Source of the DNA: an uncultured Clostridia bacterium | Lineage (GTDB): Bacteria; Bacillota; Clostridia; Christensenellales; Borkfalkiaceae | Assembly: GCA_947598205.1 (NCBI GenBank) | Contig: CANQFB010000002.1 | Location: forward strand, 62,001 to 126,000 | DNA: 64,000 nucleotides | Direction: 5' to 3' | Shown: piece by piece, positions 24,135 to 31,555 of the stretch | Layout: every line of letters starts with the position of its first letter | Numbering within the stretch: position 1 is the first letter of the stretch | Notes under the pieces: model-generated | The model's database searches: none | Seen by the model: the letters and a program-made list of their open reading frames with translations, nothing else | Told to the model about the DNA's origin: nothing | Program-made: the position numbers and the translations under genes

Positions 24135-25048
24135 GCGGTCATACAAAACGTATTTTATATGCGGTCTTCACGATCGCGGGGGAGTGCGCGGCCCTCGCTC
24201 TTGCGGTTTTGGCATGCTATTTTTCCACGCCGAGGAATTGGCTCGTTTTCGCCATCTTCGCCATCTTTTTTGTCCTTCTTCCCTTGAATGTCCTCATCCA
24301 CGAACTCGGGCATATCCTGTTTGGCGCGATCTGCGGAATGAAGTTTGTCTCCGTCAAATTCGGCCGCTTCACATTCTTTCGCGAAGGGCATAAGCTCAAG
24401 TGCGGTTTCTCCTTTCTGAACAACACGGCGGGGGAGTGTGCGCTCTTTCCGAAGTCTCCGTCGCACGTCCGCGGGCGTTTTCTTGCGGCGACGCTCGGCG
24501 GCGCGCTTCTCAATTTTTCCTATGCGATCGTATTCGCCTTGCTCTATTTCTTCGCGCCGCGCCATCCCGCGCTCCTCTTCTTTGAGATGTTCGCCCCGCT
24601 CTCCCTCATGGAGGGTATTGCGGCGCTTATTCCCATAGAACTTCCTGCGGGGAAGACGGACGGGCTCGTCGCGGCATGGCTTGCAAAGAGAAATGCGGAG
24701 GAGGAGATCGTCCTCCGCGTCCTCGAGGTGCAGTCCATCCTGTACCGCGGGGAGTTTTCCGCGATCCCGCCCGCACTCCTTTTTGAACTTCCCGTTGTGC
24801 GCGAAGATCTTCCCGCCTTGCACGCCCTCCTCCTTTTGCGCATGCAATACCTTCTTTGGCAGGGCGAAGGGGAGAAGGCGCAAAAAGCCCTATGCGATCT
24901 TCTTGCAAATGAGGATCTCTCCGATGAGGCGAGGGGGGAGGCGGAGCGCTATGTTTCCTATTTTAAGGGGCAGTTTCAAAAAGAGGAGAGCCCCCTTTGC
25001 GGCGTACGGGCGCTTGAAGAACGGCTCGCGGGGGGCTCGGAAAAATAA
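24131..25048 (+). CDS. M50-like membrane zinc metalloprotease
   Basis: Membrane protein of 305 residues with four to five helices in the first 180 residues and a soluble helical C-terminal domain. The zinc-binding motif HELGH is at residues 57-61, near a helix start. ATLGGALLNFSYAIVFAL resembles the second M50 motif (NxxxA region). This suggests an intramembrane metalloprotease of the site-2-protease type, though a non-proteolytic homologue is possible. It overlaps ppx by 4 bases and ends the yabP-yabQ-divIC-ppx cluster. Inference: a role in sporulation or envelope signalling. Confidence 0.75.
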   Translation: MSGHTKRILYAVFTIAGECAALALAVLACYFSTPRNWLVFAIFAIFFVLLPLNVLIHELGHILFGAICGMKFVSVKFGRFTFFREGHKLKCGFSFLNNTAGECALFPKSPSHVRGRFLAATLGGALLNFSYAIVFALLYFFAPRHPALLFFEMFAPLSLMEGIAALIPIELPAGKTDGLVAAWLAKRNAEEEIVLRVLEVQSILYRGEFSAIPPALLFELPVVREDLPALHALLLLRMQYLLWQGEGEKAQKALCDLLANEDLSDEARGEAERYVSYFKGQFQKEESPLCGVRALEERLAGGSEK

Positions 25049-25050
25049 AA

Positions 25051-25072
25051 AATTCTGCACTTTGGCAGAATT
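25051..25072. terminator. Perfect hairpin after the M50-like gene
   Basis: AATTCTGC and GCAGAATT pair perfectly around ACTTTG, 3 bases after the stop. There is no T run, so termination is possible but not certain. A second structure (ATCACA with TGTGAT, inner CAGTC/GGACTG) lies at about 25105-25145. Confidence 0.5.
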
Positions 25073-25155
25073 ATGTCATCGAAATTTCCGTATGAACGGT
25101 CAAATCACAGTCAGAAGGACTGTACGCAATATGAAGTTGTGATCCTTTGGCCCTC

Positions 25156-25359
25156 TCAATCGGTAAGCCCGAGAAGATAGTCCGAGGTAACGTTAAAATA
25201 CCGTGCAATCTTCGCTATGTTGGATGCCGTCGGGTCGCTCTTGTTGGTTTCCCAATAGCATACAATCCCCAAACTGACGCTCAGATCCTTCGCAACAGTC
25301 GCTTGTGAGAGGCCTCGTTCTTTTCTCAGTTCCATGAGCCGTTCTGCAAAAACTTTCAT
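25156..25359 (-). CDS. Small Xre-family (Cro/CI) DNA-binding protein
   Basis: A 67-residue single-domain HTH_3 protein. The helix-turn-helix spans LSQATVAKDLSVSLGIVCYWE, and the closing FNVTSDYLLGLTD is the typical Xre end. There is no sensing domain, so it is probably a dimeric repressor. The -10 box ends 8 bases before the ATG, so the mRNA is likely leaderless. It stands alone between the M50-like gene and aroA; no phage genes are near it. Confidence 0.88.
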   Translation of the reverse strand: MKVFAERLMELRKERGLSQATVAKDLSVSLGIVCYWETNKSDPTASNIAKIARYFNVTSDYLLGLTD

Positions 25360-25367
25360 ATGCAAAT

Positions 25368-25396
25368 ATTATACTAAATTCTATTTGTAAATGCAA
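25368..25396 (-). promoter_or_regulatory. Promoter of the Xre gene
   Basis: On the minus strand TTGCAT (25391-25396), a 17-base spacer and TATAAT (25368-25373). The predicted start lies within one or two bases of the ATG at 25359. Confidence 0.78.
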
Positions 25397-25499
25397 TAGT
25401 TTTTGGGAAATATTTTATTGAAAAATACAAAAATTCACCAAAAATCGCGGGGGCATGTCTGAAACTGACGGAATGAATGATTATTTCTTATAACTTCAC

Positions 25500-26801
25500 T
25501 CATTTTTGGGGACGTTTGCTTTCGTTTACTTTATGCATAAAGTCTCCGCCCGTGAGACGGTCGATGATGCGGAAAAAGTTCTCGAAGGTTTTCGAGCAAC
25601 ATGCGGGATCGCGGATGGCGACGCCTCCCTCTTTGAGCGCGGCAACGGCGAAGGCCATCGCAATGCGGTGATCGCCGCAGGGATCGACGGCGCATTTACG
25701 GAGCGGAGCGGGCGAAAGCGAGAGCGTATCCCCGTCGGAAAAGCACGGAACGCCGAGGAGAAGCATATTTTTTTTGATGGAATCGAGGCGGTCGCTCTCC
25801 TTATAGCGGCTTCGCGCAAGACCGGAAAGGCGGGTCGGCGAAGCGGCATAGACGGCCAGCGCGGCAACGGTGGGAGCCTGATCGGCGTAATCGGTGAGAT
25901 CTTCCGAAAACCCGCAGTAACTTTTCACCTCTCTGCCGTCGGCCGTAAGCCCTTCCTCTGTCTCGACGATGCCGACGCCTCGCTCCTCGAGAAGGCGTAA
26001 AAAGCGGATGTCGCCCTGAATGCTTCTCCGCGTAACGCCCCTTACGGTGACCCGCGCGCGGCAGAGCAGGGAAAGGGCAAAGAAGTAACAGGCCGCGGAG
26101 ACGTCGGGTTCTACATAATATATCGCAGGTTTTTTCCCCGCGGGATGGATGCGGAAGGCATCTCCTTCGCGCGAGCATTTCCCCCCGAATGAACGGATGA
26201 GGGAGGCGGTCATTTCGAGATATGGGGAGTTTGCGCCCTCTCCCTTAAGTTCGACGGTAGCTGGCCTTTCGCCTGTTGCGGCGGCGAGCATGAGCCCGCT
26301 CGCGAACTGCGTGCTGACCGAAGTATCGCAAACGAGCCTCTCCGCCCGTATCCCGTCCGAATGGATTCGGAAGGGCAGGCGGCCCTTCTCTTTCAAATAT
26401 TCAAAGGTCACGCCGCACCCTTCGATCGGAGTGAGATCCATGGGGCGGGCCCGCATTTGTGCGGAGGCGTCGATGAGGTGATCTCCGCCGCGGAAGGCGA
26501 GAAGGGCTGTGAGAAAGCGCGCCGCCGTTCCCGCATCGCCGACGTCGATCGCGGAGTTTTGCGGAAGCTTACGCGTACCGTGGACCAAAAATCCCTCGGG
26601 GATCTTTTCGATCTTCACGCCTAATGCGGCAAGGCATGCGAGCATGGTGCGCGAATCTTCGGAAATCTCGCCGCACAGAAGGAGCGTATCGCCTTCGGTA
26701 AATGCTGCGAGCACGAGGGCGCGGTTCAAGATGCTTTTGGAGGCGGGCACGTCTACGGAAAATTCACGTACACATAGCGGCCTTACGCAATATTCATCCA
26801 T
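25500..26801 (-). CDS. aroA: 5-enolpyruvylshikimate-3-phosphate synthase
   Basis: Joins shikimate 3-phosphate and phosphoenolpyruvate in step 6 of the shikimate pathway. The 433 residues contain the first-domain motif PASKSILNRALVLAA, the PEP-binding loop GDAGTAARFL (usually GNAGTAMR, so this is a variant), DYADQAPTVAALAVYA and the RSRYKESDRL signature. The Asp and Ala changes in the loop are near the glyphosate-contact region. It is a lone gene, divergent from the YgjP-like gene with 38 bases between starts. AroK is at 12.3 kb. Confidence 0.94.
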   Translation of the reverse strand: MDEYCVRPLCVREFSVDVPASKSILNRALVLAAFTEGDTLLLCGEISEDSRTMLACLAALGVKIEKIPEGFLVHGTRKLPQNSAIDVGDAGTAARFLTALLAFRGGDHLIDASAQMRARPMDLTPIEGCGVTFEYLKEKGRLPFRIHSDGIRAERLVCDTSVSTQFASGLMLAAATGERPATVELKGEGANSPYLEMTASLIRSFGGKCSREGDAFRIHPAGKKPAIYYVEPDVSAACYFFALSLLCRARVTVRGVTRRSIQGDIRFLRLLEERGVGIVETEEGLTADGREVKSYCGFSEDLTDYADQAPTVAALAVYAASPTRLSGLARSRYKESDRLDSIKKNMLLLGVPCFSDGDTLSLSPAPLRKCAVDPCGDHRIAMAFAVAALKEGGVAIRDPACCSKTFENFFRIIDRLTGGDFMHKVNESKRPQK

Positions 26802-26839
26802 ACTGCAAGTATAGCCGACGGAGGGAAAAAAGTCAAGAG

Positions 26840-27484
26840 ATGAGAGTGGGAAGCATTAAGATCGAAGTGCAAAGATCGAAGAGAAAGACGATGAGCCTCT
26901 CCGTCACGCGGGAGGGGAAGGCCCTCGTTCGCGCGCCCATCTCCCTGACCGAAGCAGAGATCGAAGGGTTTGTGCGCCGCCACGGGAGATGGCTTGAATC
27001 CCGCCTCGGCGCAATGGCGGCCGTCCCCGCCTTTCTGGACGGCGAAGCCGTTCCCATCTCGGGAAAAATTTATCGAATCGCCCCGTCTGATCGTGTACGC
27101 CTTGCAGGCGATACCCTCTATCTGCCCGCCGAAGGGAGGGGGGAAGCACTCAAAAACCTTCTCCGCCGCATCGCCCGCGCCCGCATGAAGGAACTTTTAG
27201 ATCTTCTTTGCGCAAAATACGGGTTGAATTATGCCAAACTCTCCATCACGTCCGCCCGCGGGAGATGGGGGTCGTGCAGTGCGAAGGGGCAGATCTCCTT
27301 CACATTCCGCACGGCATTCCTTCCCGATCCTCTCGCCGAATATCTCGCCGCGCATGAACTCTGCCATACGTTGCATATGGATCACAGCAGAGCGTTCTGG
27401 CGGGAAGTTGGGCGCATTGTGCCCGATTATGCGCAGAAGAGGAGGGCGCTCAAGAGCTATCTTTGGGCGATGAACTGCCTATAA
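26840..27484 (+). CDS. YgjP/WLM-type zinc metallopeptidase-like protein
   Basis: Cytosolic protein of 214 residues in the DUF45/YgjP family. The zinc motif HELCH is at residues 172-176, with a third ligand probably His182 (HMDHSRAFW). The RGRWGSCSAKGQISF signature before it is diagnostic. The ATG at 26840 was chosen over a long upstream frame, which would overlap the aroA start; no strong ribosome-binding site is seen (GTCAAGAG). The biochemical role of the family is unknown. Confidence 0.88.
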   Translation: MRVGSIKIEVQRSKRKTMSLSVTREGKALVRAPISLTEAEIEGFVRRHGRWLESRLGAMAAVPAFLDGEAVPISGKIYRIAPSDRVRLAGDTLYLPAEGRGEALKNLLRRIARARMKELLDLLCAKYGLNYAKLSITSARGRWGSCSAKGQISFTFRTAFLPDPLAEYLAAHELCHTLHMDHSRAFWREVGRIVPDYAQKRRALKSYLWAMNCL

Positions 27485-27508
27485 AATCAAAGTTTTAACC
27501 TTTTACAA

Positions 27509-27528
27509 AGTACTATGTCACGCATAAA
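27509..27528. repeat. 20-bp palindromic intergenic motif, copy 2
   Basis: AGTACTATGTCACGCATAAA, preceded by TTTTACAA exactly as in copy 4. The core TATGTCACGCATA is the reverse complement of the core of copy 4. Confidence 0.7.
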
Positions 27529-27620
27529 CGACAAAATATGGCACACTTTTGCAATTTCTTCAATTTTCTATAATACGATGAAAACCTCCATTTTTTGCGC
27601 GAGAAATTGCAGATTTTATA

Positions 27621-27649
27621 TTTACAAAATTGTATAAATAGGTTATAAT
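27621..27649 (+). promoter_or_regulatory. Promoter of the DUF1934/MBL gene
   Basis: TTTACA (27621-27626), a 17-base spacer and TATAAT (27644-27649). The last two bases of the -10 are the first two of the ATG at 27648. Transcription would start near 27656, so this promoter cannot supply that ATG. Confidence 0.7.
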
Positions 27650-28682
27650 GGATAAAGAGAAAAGTTTGTATTTCATTCGCATCATTACATTGTGCGATGG
27701 GAAGGAGAGCCTCTTTTCCGCCCCCGTTCGCGTCTCTTGGACGGAAGACGGCTTTCTTGCTTCGTATAAGACGTACGGCGGACCATGCGAGCTCGCACTT
27801 TGCGGCAGGCGTCTTTCTATGAAGCGGCAGGGGAGCGCCGCCTTTTCCTGCGATTTTGAACAGGGCCATGCGGGCGAGATGATCCTCTCGCTCGAGGGCT
27901 CGATCGCAACCGTCCCGATGCACACGCAGAGGCTGAATATCATCCCTTCGGACGATAAATTTGAAGCCGATCTTGAATATGATTTGTTATTTGATGAAAC
28001 TATTTCCCACTTTTGCCTGCATCTGCATATCTTTTCCGGAGGCCCTATGAAGATCGTCTATTATGGACATTCCTGCTTTTCGCTTCAAAGCGGCGCGGGG
28101 ATCAGTGTCTTGACCGATCCCTATGGAGACGTCGGCTTTTTGCTTCCGCATATCACTTCTGACGCCGTCACCGTCAGCCACGGCCATTACGACCATTGCA
28201 ACATCTCCGCCGTAGAATACTCCGCTCTTTTCGACCATGCGGGAAAATATGAATTCGGCGGCATGGAGATCTCCGCCCAAAGGCGTTGGCACGACGAGGT
28301 GCACGGCGCAAAGCGGGGCGAAAATCTCATCTTTTCCTATCTCATCGACGGCATCCGCATCGTGCATCTCGGCGATTGCGGCATGCGTGCGGAGGAACTT
28401 CCCGAGGATCTTTCGCCCGATGTTCTCCTTATTCCCGTGGGCGGCAATTATACGATCGACGCCGAAGAGGCCCTGCGCTATATCATGCGCCTTTCGCCCA
28501 AAATCGTCGTTCCCATGCACTATCGCGTCGAGGGGCTCACCGTCGATATCGAGGGCGTGGAGCGTTTTATCCGTCTCGCCGCAAAAAAATTCCCTATAGA
28601 ACATGCGGGAAGCGTCCTCGAACTTTCGGGATCTGACCTTCCCAAAACCACAAAAATCATCGTTATGGAGCGTAAAATATGA
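27648..28682 (+). CDS. DUF1934 domain fused to a metallo-beta-lactamase-fold hydrolase
   Basis: A single open frame of 344 codons with two parts. Residues 1-133 resemble DUF1934 (YwiB), a calycin-like small protein; it runs to LEYDLLFDETISHF. From Met134 (28047) it is a UPF0173-type metallo-beta-lactamase: KIVYYGHSCFS, the SHGHYDHCN zinc motif, HLGDCGM and MHYRVEG. GGAGG sits 5 bases before Met134, so the hydrolase can also be made alone. The ATG at 27648 overlaps the -10 box; the TTG at 27666 is a better start for the observed promoter. It overlaps rho by 4 bases. Confidence 0.8.
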   Translation: MDKEKSLYFIRIITLCDGKESLFSAPVRVSWTEDGFLASYKTYGGPCELALCGRRLSMKRQGSAAFSCDFEQGHAGEMILSLEGSIATVPMHTQRLNIIPSDDKFEADLEYDLLFDETISHFCLHLHIFSGGPMKIVYYGHSCFSLQSGAGISVLTDPYGDVGFLLPHITSDAVTVSHGHYDHCNISAVEYSALFDHAGKYEFGGMEISAQRRWHDEVHGAKRGENLIFSYLIDGIRIVHLGDCGMRAEELPEDLSPDVLLIPVGGNYTIDAEEALRYIMRLSPKIVVPMHYRVEGLTVDIEGVERFIRLAAKKFPIEHAGSVLELSGSDLPKTTKIIVMERKI

Positions 28683-30154
28683 GCATGTCGTTAAAAGAGA
28701 GAGAGCTTTACGAATATCTCAACGCCCTTCCCATCCCCATGCTTCGGGTCATCGGAAGGGAGAAAGGGGTATCCCAACCTTCTTCGTGCAATAAGGAAAA
28801 ACTCATTTCCTCGATCGTCGATCTTCTGACGGGGAAGGCAGAACCGGCGCCGCGTACCAACCGCGGCGCGCCCGTCAAGCGGTCTTTTGTAGACCCCGAG
28901 ATCTGGGCAACGCTCGAGAAGATCGACAAGCAATATTCTGACGAAGAACCGAAAATGCCTGCTTCGTCGAAGGATGAGGAGAGGGGAGCTTTCACGATGA
29001 GCGTGGAATCTCCCGTCAAGCAAGCGAGCATCTACGATCAGCCCGTGAGCACGGGCATCCTCGAGATCACGCAGGGGGGCTACGGATTTCTGCGCGCCAA
29101 GAACTGCCAGCCTTCTACGGATGGCGATGTCTTTATCCCCGCCCCCGTCATCCACAATCTCCGCCTTCGCGCGGGCGACTTTATCGCCTGTATCGCCAAG
29201 CCCAAAGTCAAAAGCGATTCTGCGGCCGTCGAGGAGATCTTGAGCGTCAATAACCTTCCCCTCGGAAGTTATGAACGCCGTCCGCAATTCGATTCCCTCA
29301 CTGCAAAATATTCCAAGGAAAAAATCGACCTATCGCGCAACTGCAACGACGTTTCGCTCCGCATCCTCGATCTCTTCGCCCCCATCGGAAAGGGGCAGAG
29401 GGGGCTCATCATCGCGCCTCCCAAGGCGGGCAAGACGACGCTTTTGAAGTCCATCGCCCACGCGATCTCGGAGAACCACCGCGAGATCCATCTCATCATC
29501 CTTCTTATCGACGAGCGTCCCGAGGAAGTCACCGATATGCGGGAGAGCGTCGAGGGGGCGGAACTCATCTATTCCACCTTCGACGAGGGGGCAGAACATC
29601 ATATCCGCGCGGCCGCGCTCACGCTCGAACACGCAAAACGCATCGCCGAGCTCGGGAAAGACGTCGTGATCCTCCTCGATTCGCTCACCAAACTTACGCG
29701 GGCATATAACTATGTTGTCGAAAGTTCCGGGAAGACGCTCACGGGCGGCCTCGACGCCGCGGCATTCGCCGAACCCAAGCGTTTCTTCGGCGCGGCGCGC
29801 AACACGGTGGAAGCGGGAAGCCTCACCATTCTTGCGACCTCCCTCGTCGAGACGGGTAGCCGCATGGACGATATTATCTATGAGGAATTCAAGGGGACGG
29901 GCAATTCCGACATCTTTTTATCGCGCGATCTCGCCGAGAGGAGGATCTTCCCCGCGATCGATATTCGCCGTTCGGGCACACGCAAAGAGGAGATGCTTCT
30001 CTCGCCCGAAGAGCTCGCCGCCGTCTATAAGATGCGCGAGCGTGGGCTCACCGATAACGTTGGGGGGCTCATCGAGATGATCAAGCGTACAGAGAACAAT
30101 GCAGACTTTGTGGCGCGGCTTCCCGAATGGCTCAAGGTTTATAAAACTTCTTAA
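28679..30154 (+). CDS. rho: Transcription termination factor Rho
   Basis: RNA-dependent ATPase/translocase that terminates transcription. The N-terminal domain is preceded by a Pro/Lys-rich insert (about 50-115). The CSD-like RNA-binding region begins with [17 protein letters not shown], with [17 protein letters not shown] following. Walker A is PPKAGKTT (about 247-254) and Walker B is [17 protein letters not shown]. 491 residues is within the family range. The start codon overlaps the preceding stop (ATGA). Confidence 0.96.
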   Translation: MSMSLKERELYEYLNALPIPMLRVIGREKGVSQPSSCNKEKLISSIVDLLTGKAEPAPRTNRGAPVKRSFVDPEIWATLEKIDKQYSDEEPKMPASSKDEERGAFTMSVESPVKQASIYDQPVSTGILEITQGGYGFLRAKNCQPSTDGDVFIPAPVIHNLRLRAGDFIACIAKPKVKSDSAAVEEILSVNNLPLGSYERRPQFDSLTAKYSKEKIDLSRNCNDVSLRILDLFAPIGKGQRGLIIAPPKAGKTTLLKSIAHAISENHREIHLIILLIDERPEEVTDMRESVEGAELIYSTFDEGAEHHIRAAALTLEHAKRIAELGKDVVILLDSLTKLTRAYNYVVESSGKTLTGGLDAAAFAEPKRFFGAARNTVEAGSLTILATSLVETGSRMDDIIYEEFKGTGNSDIFLSRDLAERRIFPAIDIRRSGTRKEEMLLSPEELAAVYKMRERGLTDNVGGLIEMIKRTENNADFVARLPEWLKVYKTS

Positions 30155-30171
30155 GAAAAAGGGGGATCGTG

Positions 30172-31119
30172 ATGTTCATCGGAATCGATTTAGGCGGCAT
30201 GTCTGCCAAGGCGGCTGTTCTCTCGCCCGAAGGAAAACTCATCGGGAAGGTACGCGTGCAGACCTCCGCGAAGCAATCGCCCGAGGAGACGGCCTTTGCC
30301 CTTGCCCAACTCGCAAGGAAGGCCGCGGAGACGGCGGGCGTTTCCTTTGAAGAGGTGGAGGCGATCGGAATCGGCTCTCCCGGCGTCATCGATAGTCAAA
30401 ACGGCGTCGTCGTGCAGTGGTCCAACTTCGGCTGGAAGAACGTTCCGCTCTCCTCCTATGTCGAAAAATATGCGGGAAAGAGGACCTTCGTCTTGAACGA
30501 CGCCAATTCGGCCGCCCTCGGCGAGGCGAAATTCGGTGCGGGCAAGCGTTTCGACGACTGCGCCCTCGTCACGATCGGCACGGGCGTGGGGCTGGGCGTC
30601 ATCATCGGCGGGAAGCTCTTTGAGGGCTTCCGCGGCGCGGGAACGGAATTCGGCCACATGGTCATCCGACAGGACGGCGAACTGTGCACCTGCGGAAGAA
30701 GGGGATGTTTTGAATGTTACGCCTCGGCGACGGCCCTCATCCGCTCAACTAGGGAGGAGATGCAGAGGAACCGCGATTCCCTCTTATGGAAACACGCGAT
30801 CGGCCTCGAGGGCGTCGACGGCAGAACTGCCTTCCTCACCGCCGCAGAGGGGGACGAAGGCGCAAAGCGCGTCCTTGCAGATTATTTTTCCGTCCTCGGG
30901 GAGGGCATCGCCAACCTTGTCAACCTCTTCCGTCCACAGGCCGTTCTCATCGGCGGGGGCATATCGGCCGAGGGGGAGAACCTCTTGAAGCCGCTCCGCG
31001 AATATATCTATCCCCGTCTGTATGTTTTGGATTATGCGCCGCTCGAACTTCTCTGCGCCACGCTCGGCAACGACGCCGGCCTCTACGGCGCGATCGAAAA
31101 CGCCCGAAGCAAATTGTAA
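30172..31119 (+). CDS. glcK: ROK-family sugar kinase (glucokinase-like)
   Basis: Phosphorylates glucose or a related sugar with ATP. The ATP loop GIDLGGMSAKAAV is at the N-terminus. The ROK signature and the zinc motif CTCGRRGCFECYAS (about 171-184) are present, with GTGVGLGVIIGG before. At 315 residues it is the usual size. The ATG at 30172 follows a GTG at 30169, which could also serve. It lies 17 bases after rho, probably in the same transcript, with no terminator visible between. Glucose specificity is inferred. Confidence 0.87.
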   Translation: MFIGIDLGGMSAKAAVLSPEGKLIGKVRVQTSAKQSPEETAFALAQLARKAAETAGVSFEEVEAIGIGSPGVIDSQNGVVVQWSNFGWKNVPLSSYVEKYAGKRTFVLNDANSAALGEAKFGAGKRFDDCALVTIGTGVGLGVIIGGKLFEGFRGAGTEFGHMVIRQDGELCTCGRRGCFECYASATALIRSTREEMQRNRDSLLWKHAIGLEGVDGRTAFLTAAEGDEGAKRVLADYFSVLGEGIANLVNLFRPQAVLIGGGISAEGENLLKPLREYIYPRLYVLDYAPLELLCATLGNDAGLYGAIENARSKL

Positions 31120-31341
31120 TAAACACTTTTTGCCCCATCCCGAGGAGGGGGTAGGGGGTGGGTACGACCGTATCATTCTGCCCTGTCAACCGCGTCATCC
31201 TGTCTACTCCTCATTCCGAGCCCCGTAGGGGCGAGTGAATCTTGCAGTCCGAATGCTTCTTATCACGTCACCCTGAGCCATGTCGAAGGGTGACATTTTA
31301 TTATAGAGTAGCGCCCCCTCGCAAAAATTCTTCCAAAAACC
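31120..31341. repeat. Decayed dispersed repeats, no gene
   Basis: The stretch holds GC-rich repeat fragments: CCCCATCCCGAGGAGGGGG and a TAGGGGGTGGG run near 31135-31162, then GTCACCCTGAGCCATGTCGAAGGGTGAC near 31266-31293, written here as separate halves GTCACCCTG and AAGGGTGAC of one inverted repeat. Related pieces occur at 34190-34520. I see no coding potential. Confidence 0.55.
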
Positions 31342-31370
31342 TTGCTATTTTTCGCCCCCCGTGATATACT
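31342..31370 (+). promoter_or_regulatory. Promoter of lipoprotein cassette B
   Basis: TTGCTA (31342-31347), a 17-base spacer and TATACT (31365-31370). The predicted start is at 31376-31377, the beginning of leader stem P1, as in cassette A. Confidence 0.8.
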
Positions 31371-31374
31371 GAAC

Positions 31375-31519
31375 TTGCGCCACAATTGAATAATACACTG
31401 ACATTCGGCTACAATAGGCATTGTTGTATCCTTTTTTCCGTTTGTCAGTGTTAAAGGAAAAACTATTGTGGCGCAACACATCGGGATACTCTCTGCGGGC
31501 GTTCCCAATGTGGAGCGTC
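31375..31519 (+). ncRNA. Structured leader RNA, copy B
   Basis: Same architecture as copy A. P1: 31375-31386 with 31465-31476. P2: 31395-31403 with 31443-31451, plus CGG/CCG at 31406-31408 and 31438-31440. P3: ACAAT/ATTGT at 31411-31424. The 20-nt core is identical (31426-31445), and GTATCC can pair with GGATAC at 31484-31489, six bases after P1 in both copies. Stems differ in sequence but stay paired, for example GCAT versus GCGC in P1 with matching changes on the other side. Such compensatory change supports selection on RNA structure. Confidence 0.78.
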
Positions 31520-31530
31520 CTTATTTTTTG
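31498..31530 (+). terminator. Attenuator-like terminator before the BspA-like gene
   Basis: GGGCGTTCC pairs with GGAGCGTCC around CAATGT and is followed by TTATTTTTTG. The stem differs from copy A by compensatory changes. The ribosome-binding site TTGGAGG follows about 12 bases later. Confidence 0.72.
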
Positions 31531-31555
31531 CCCGCAAATTCTTGGAGGTATTCTT

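Noticed and set aside
25156..25396. Prophage remnant suggested by the Xre gene
   Set aside because: The repressor-like gene is alone between housekeeping genes, with no integrase, structural genes or att repeats.
27577..27640. Short leader peptide of about 19 codons before the DUF1934/MBL gene
   Set aside because: No ribosome-binding site and no attenuator structure; probably chance.
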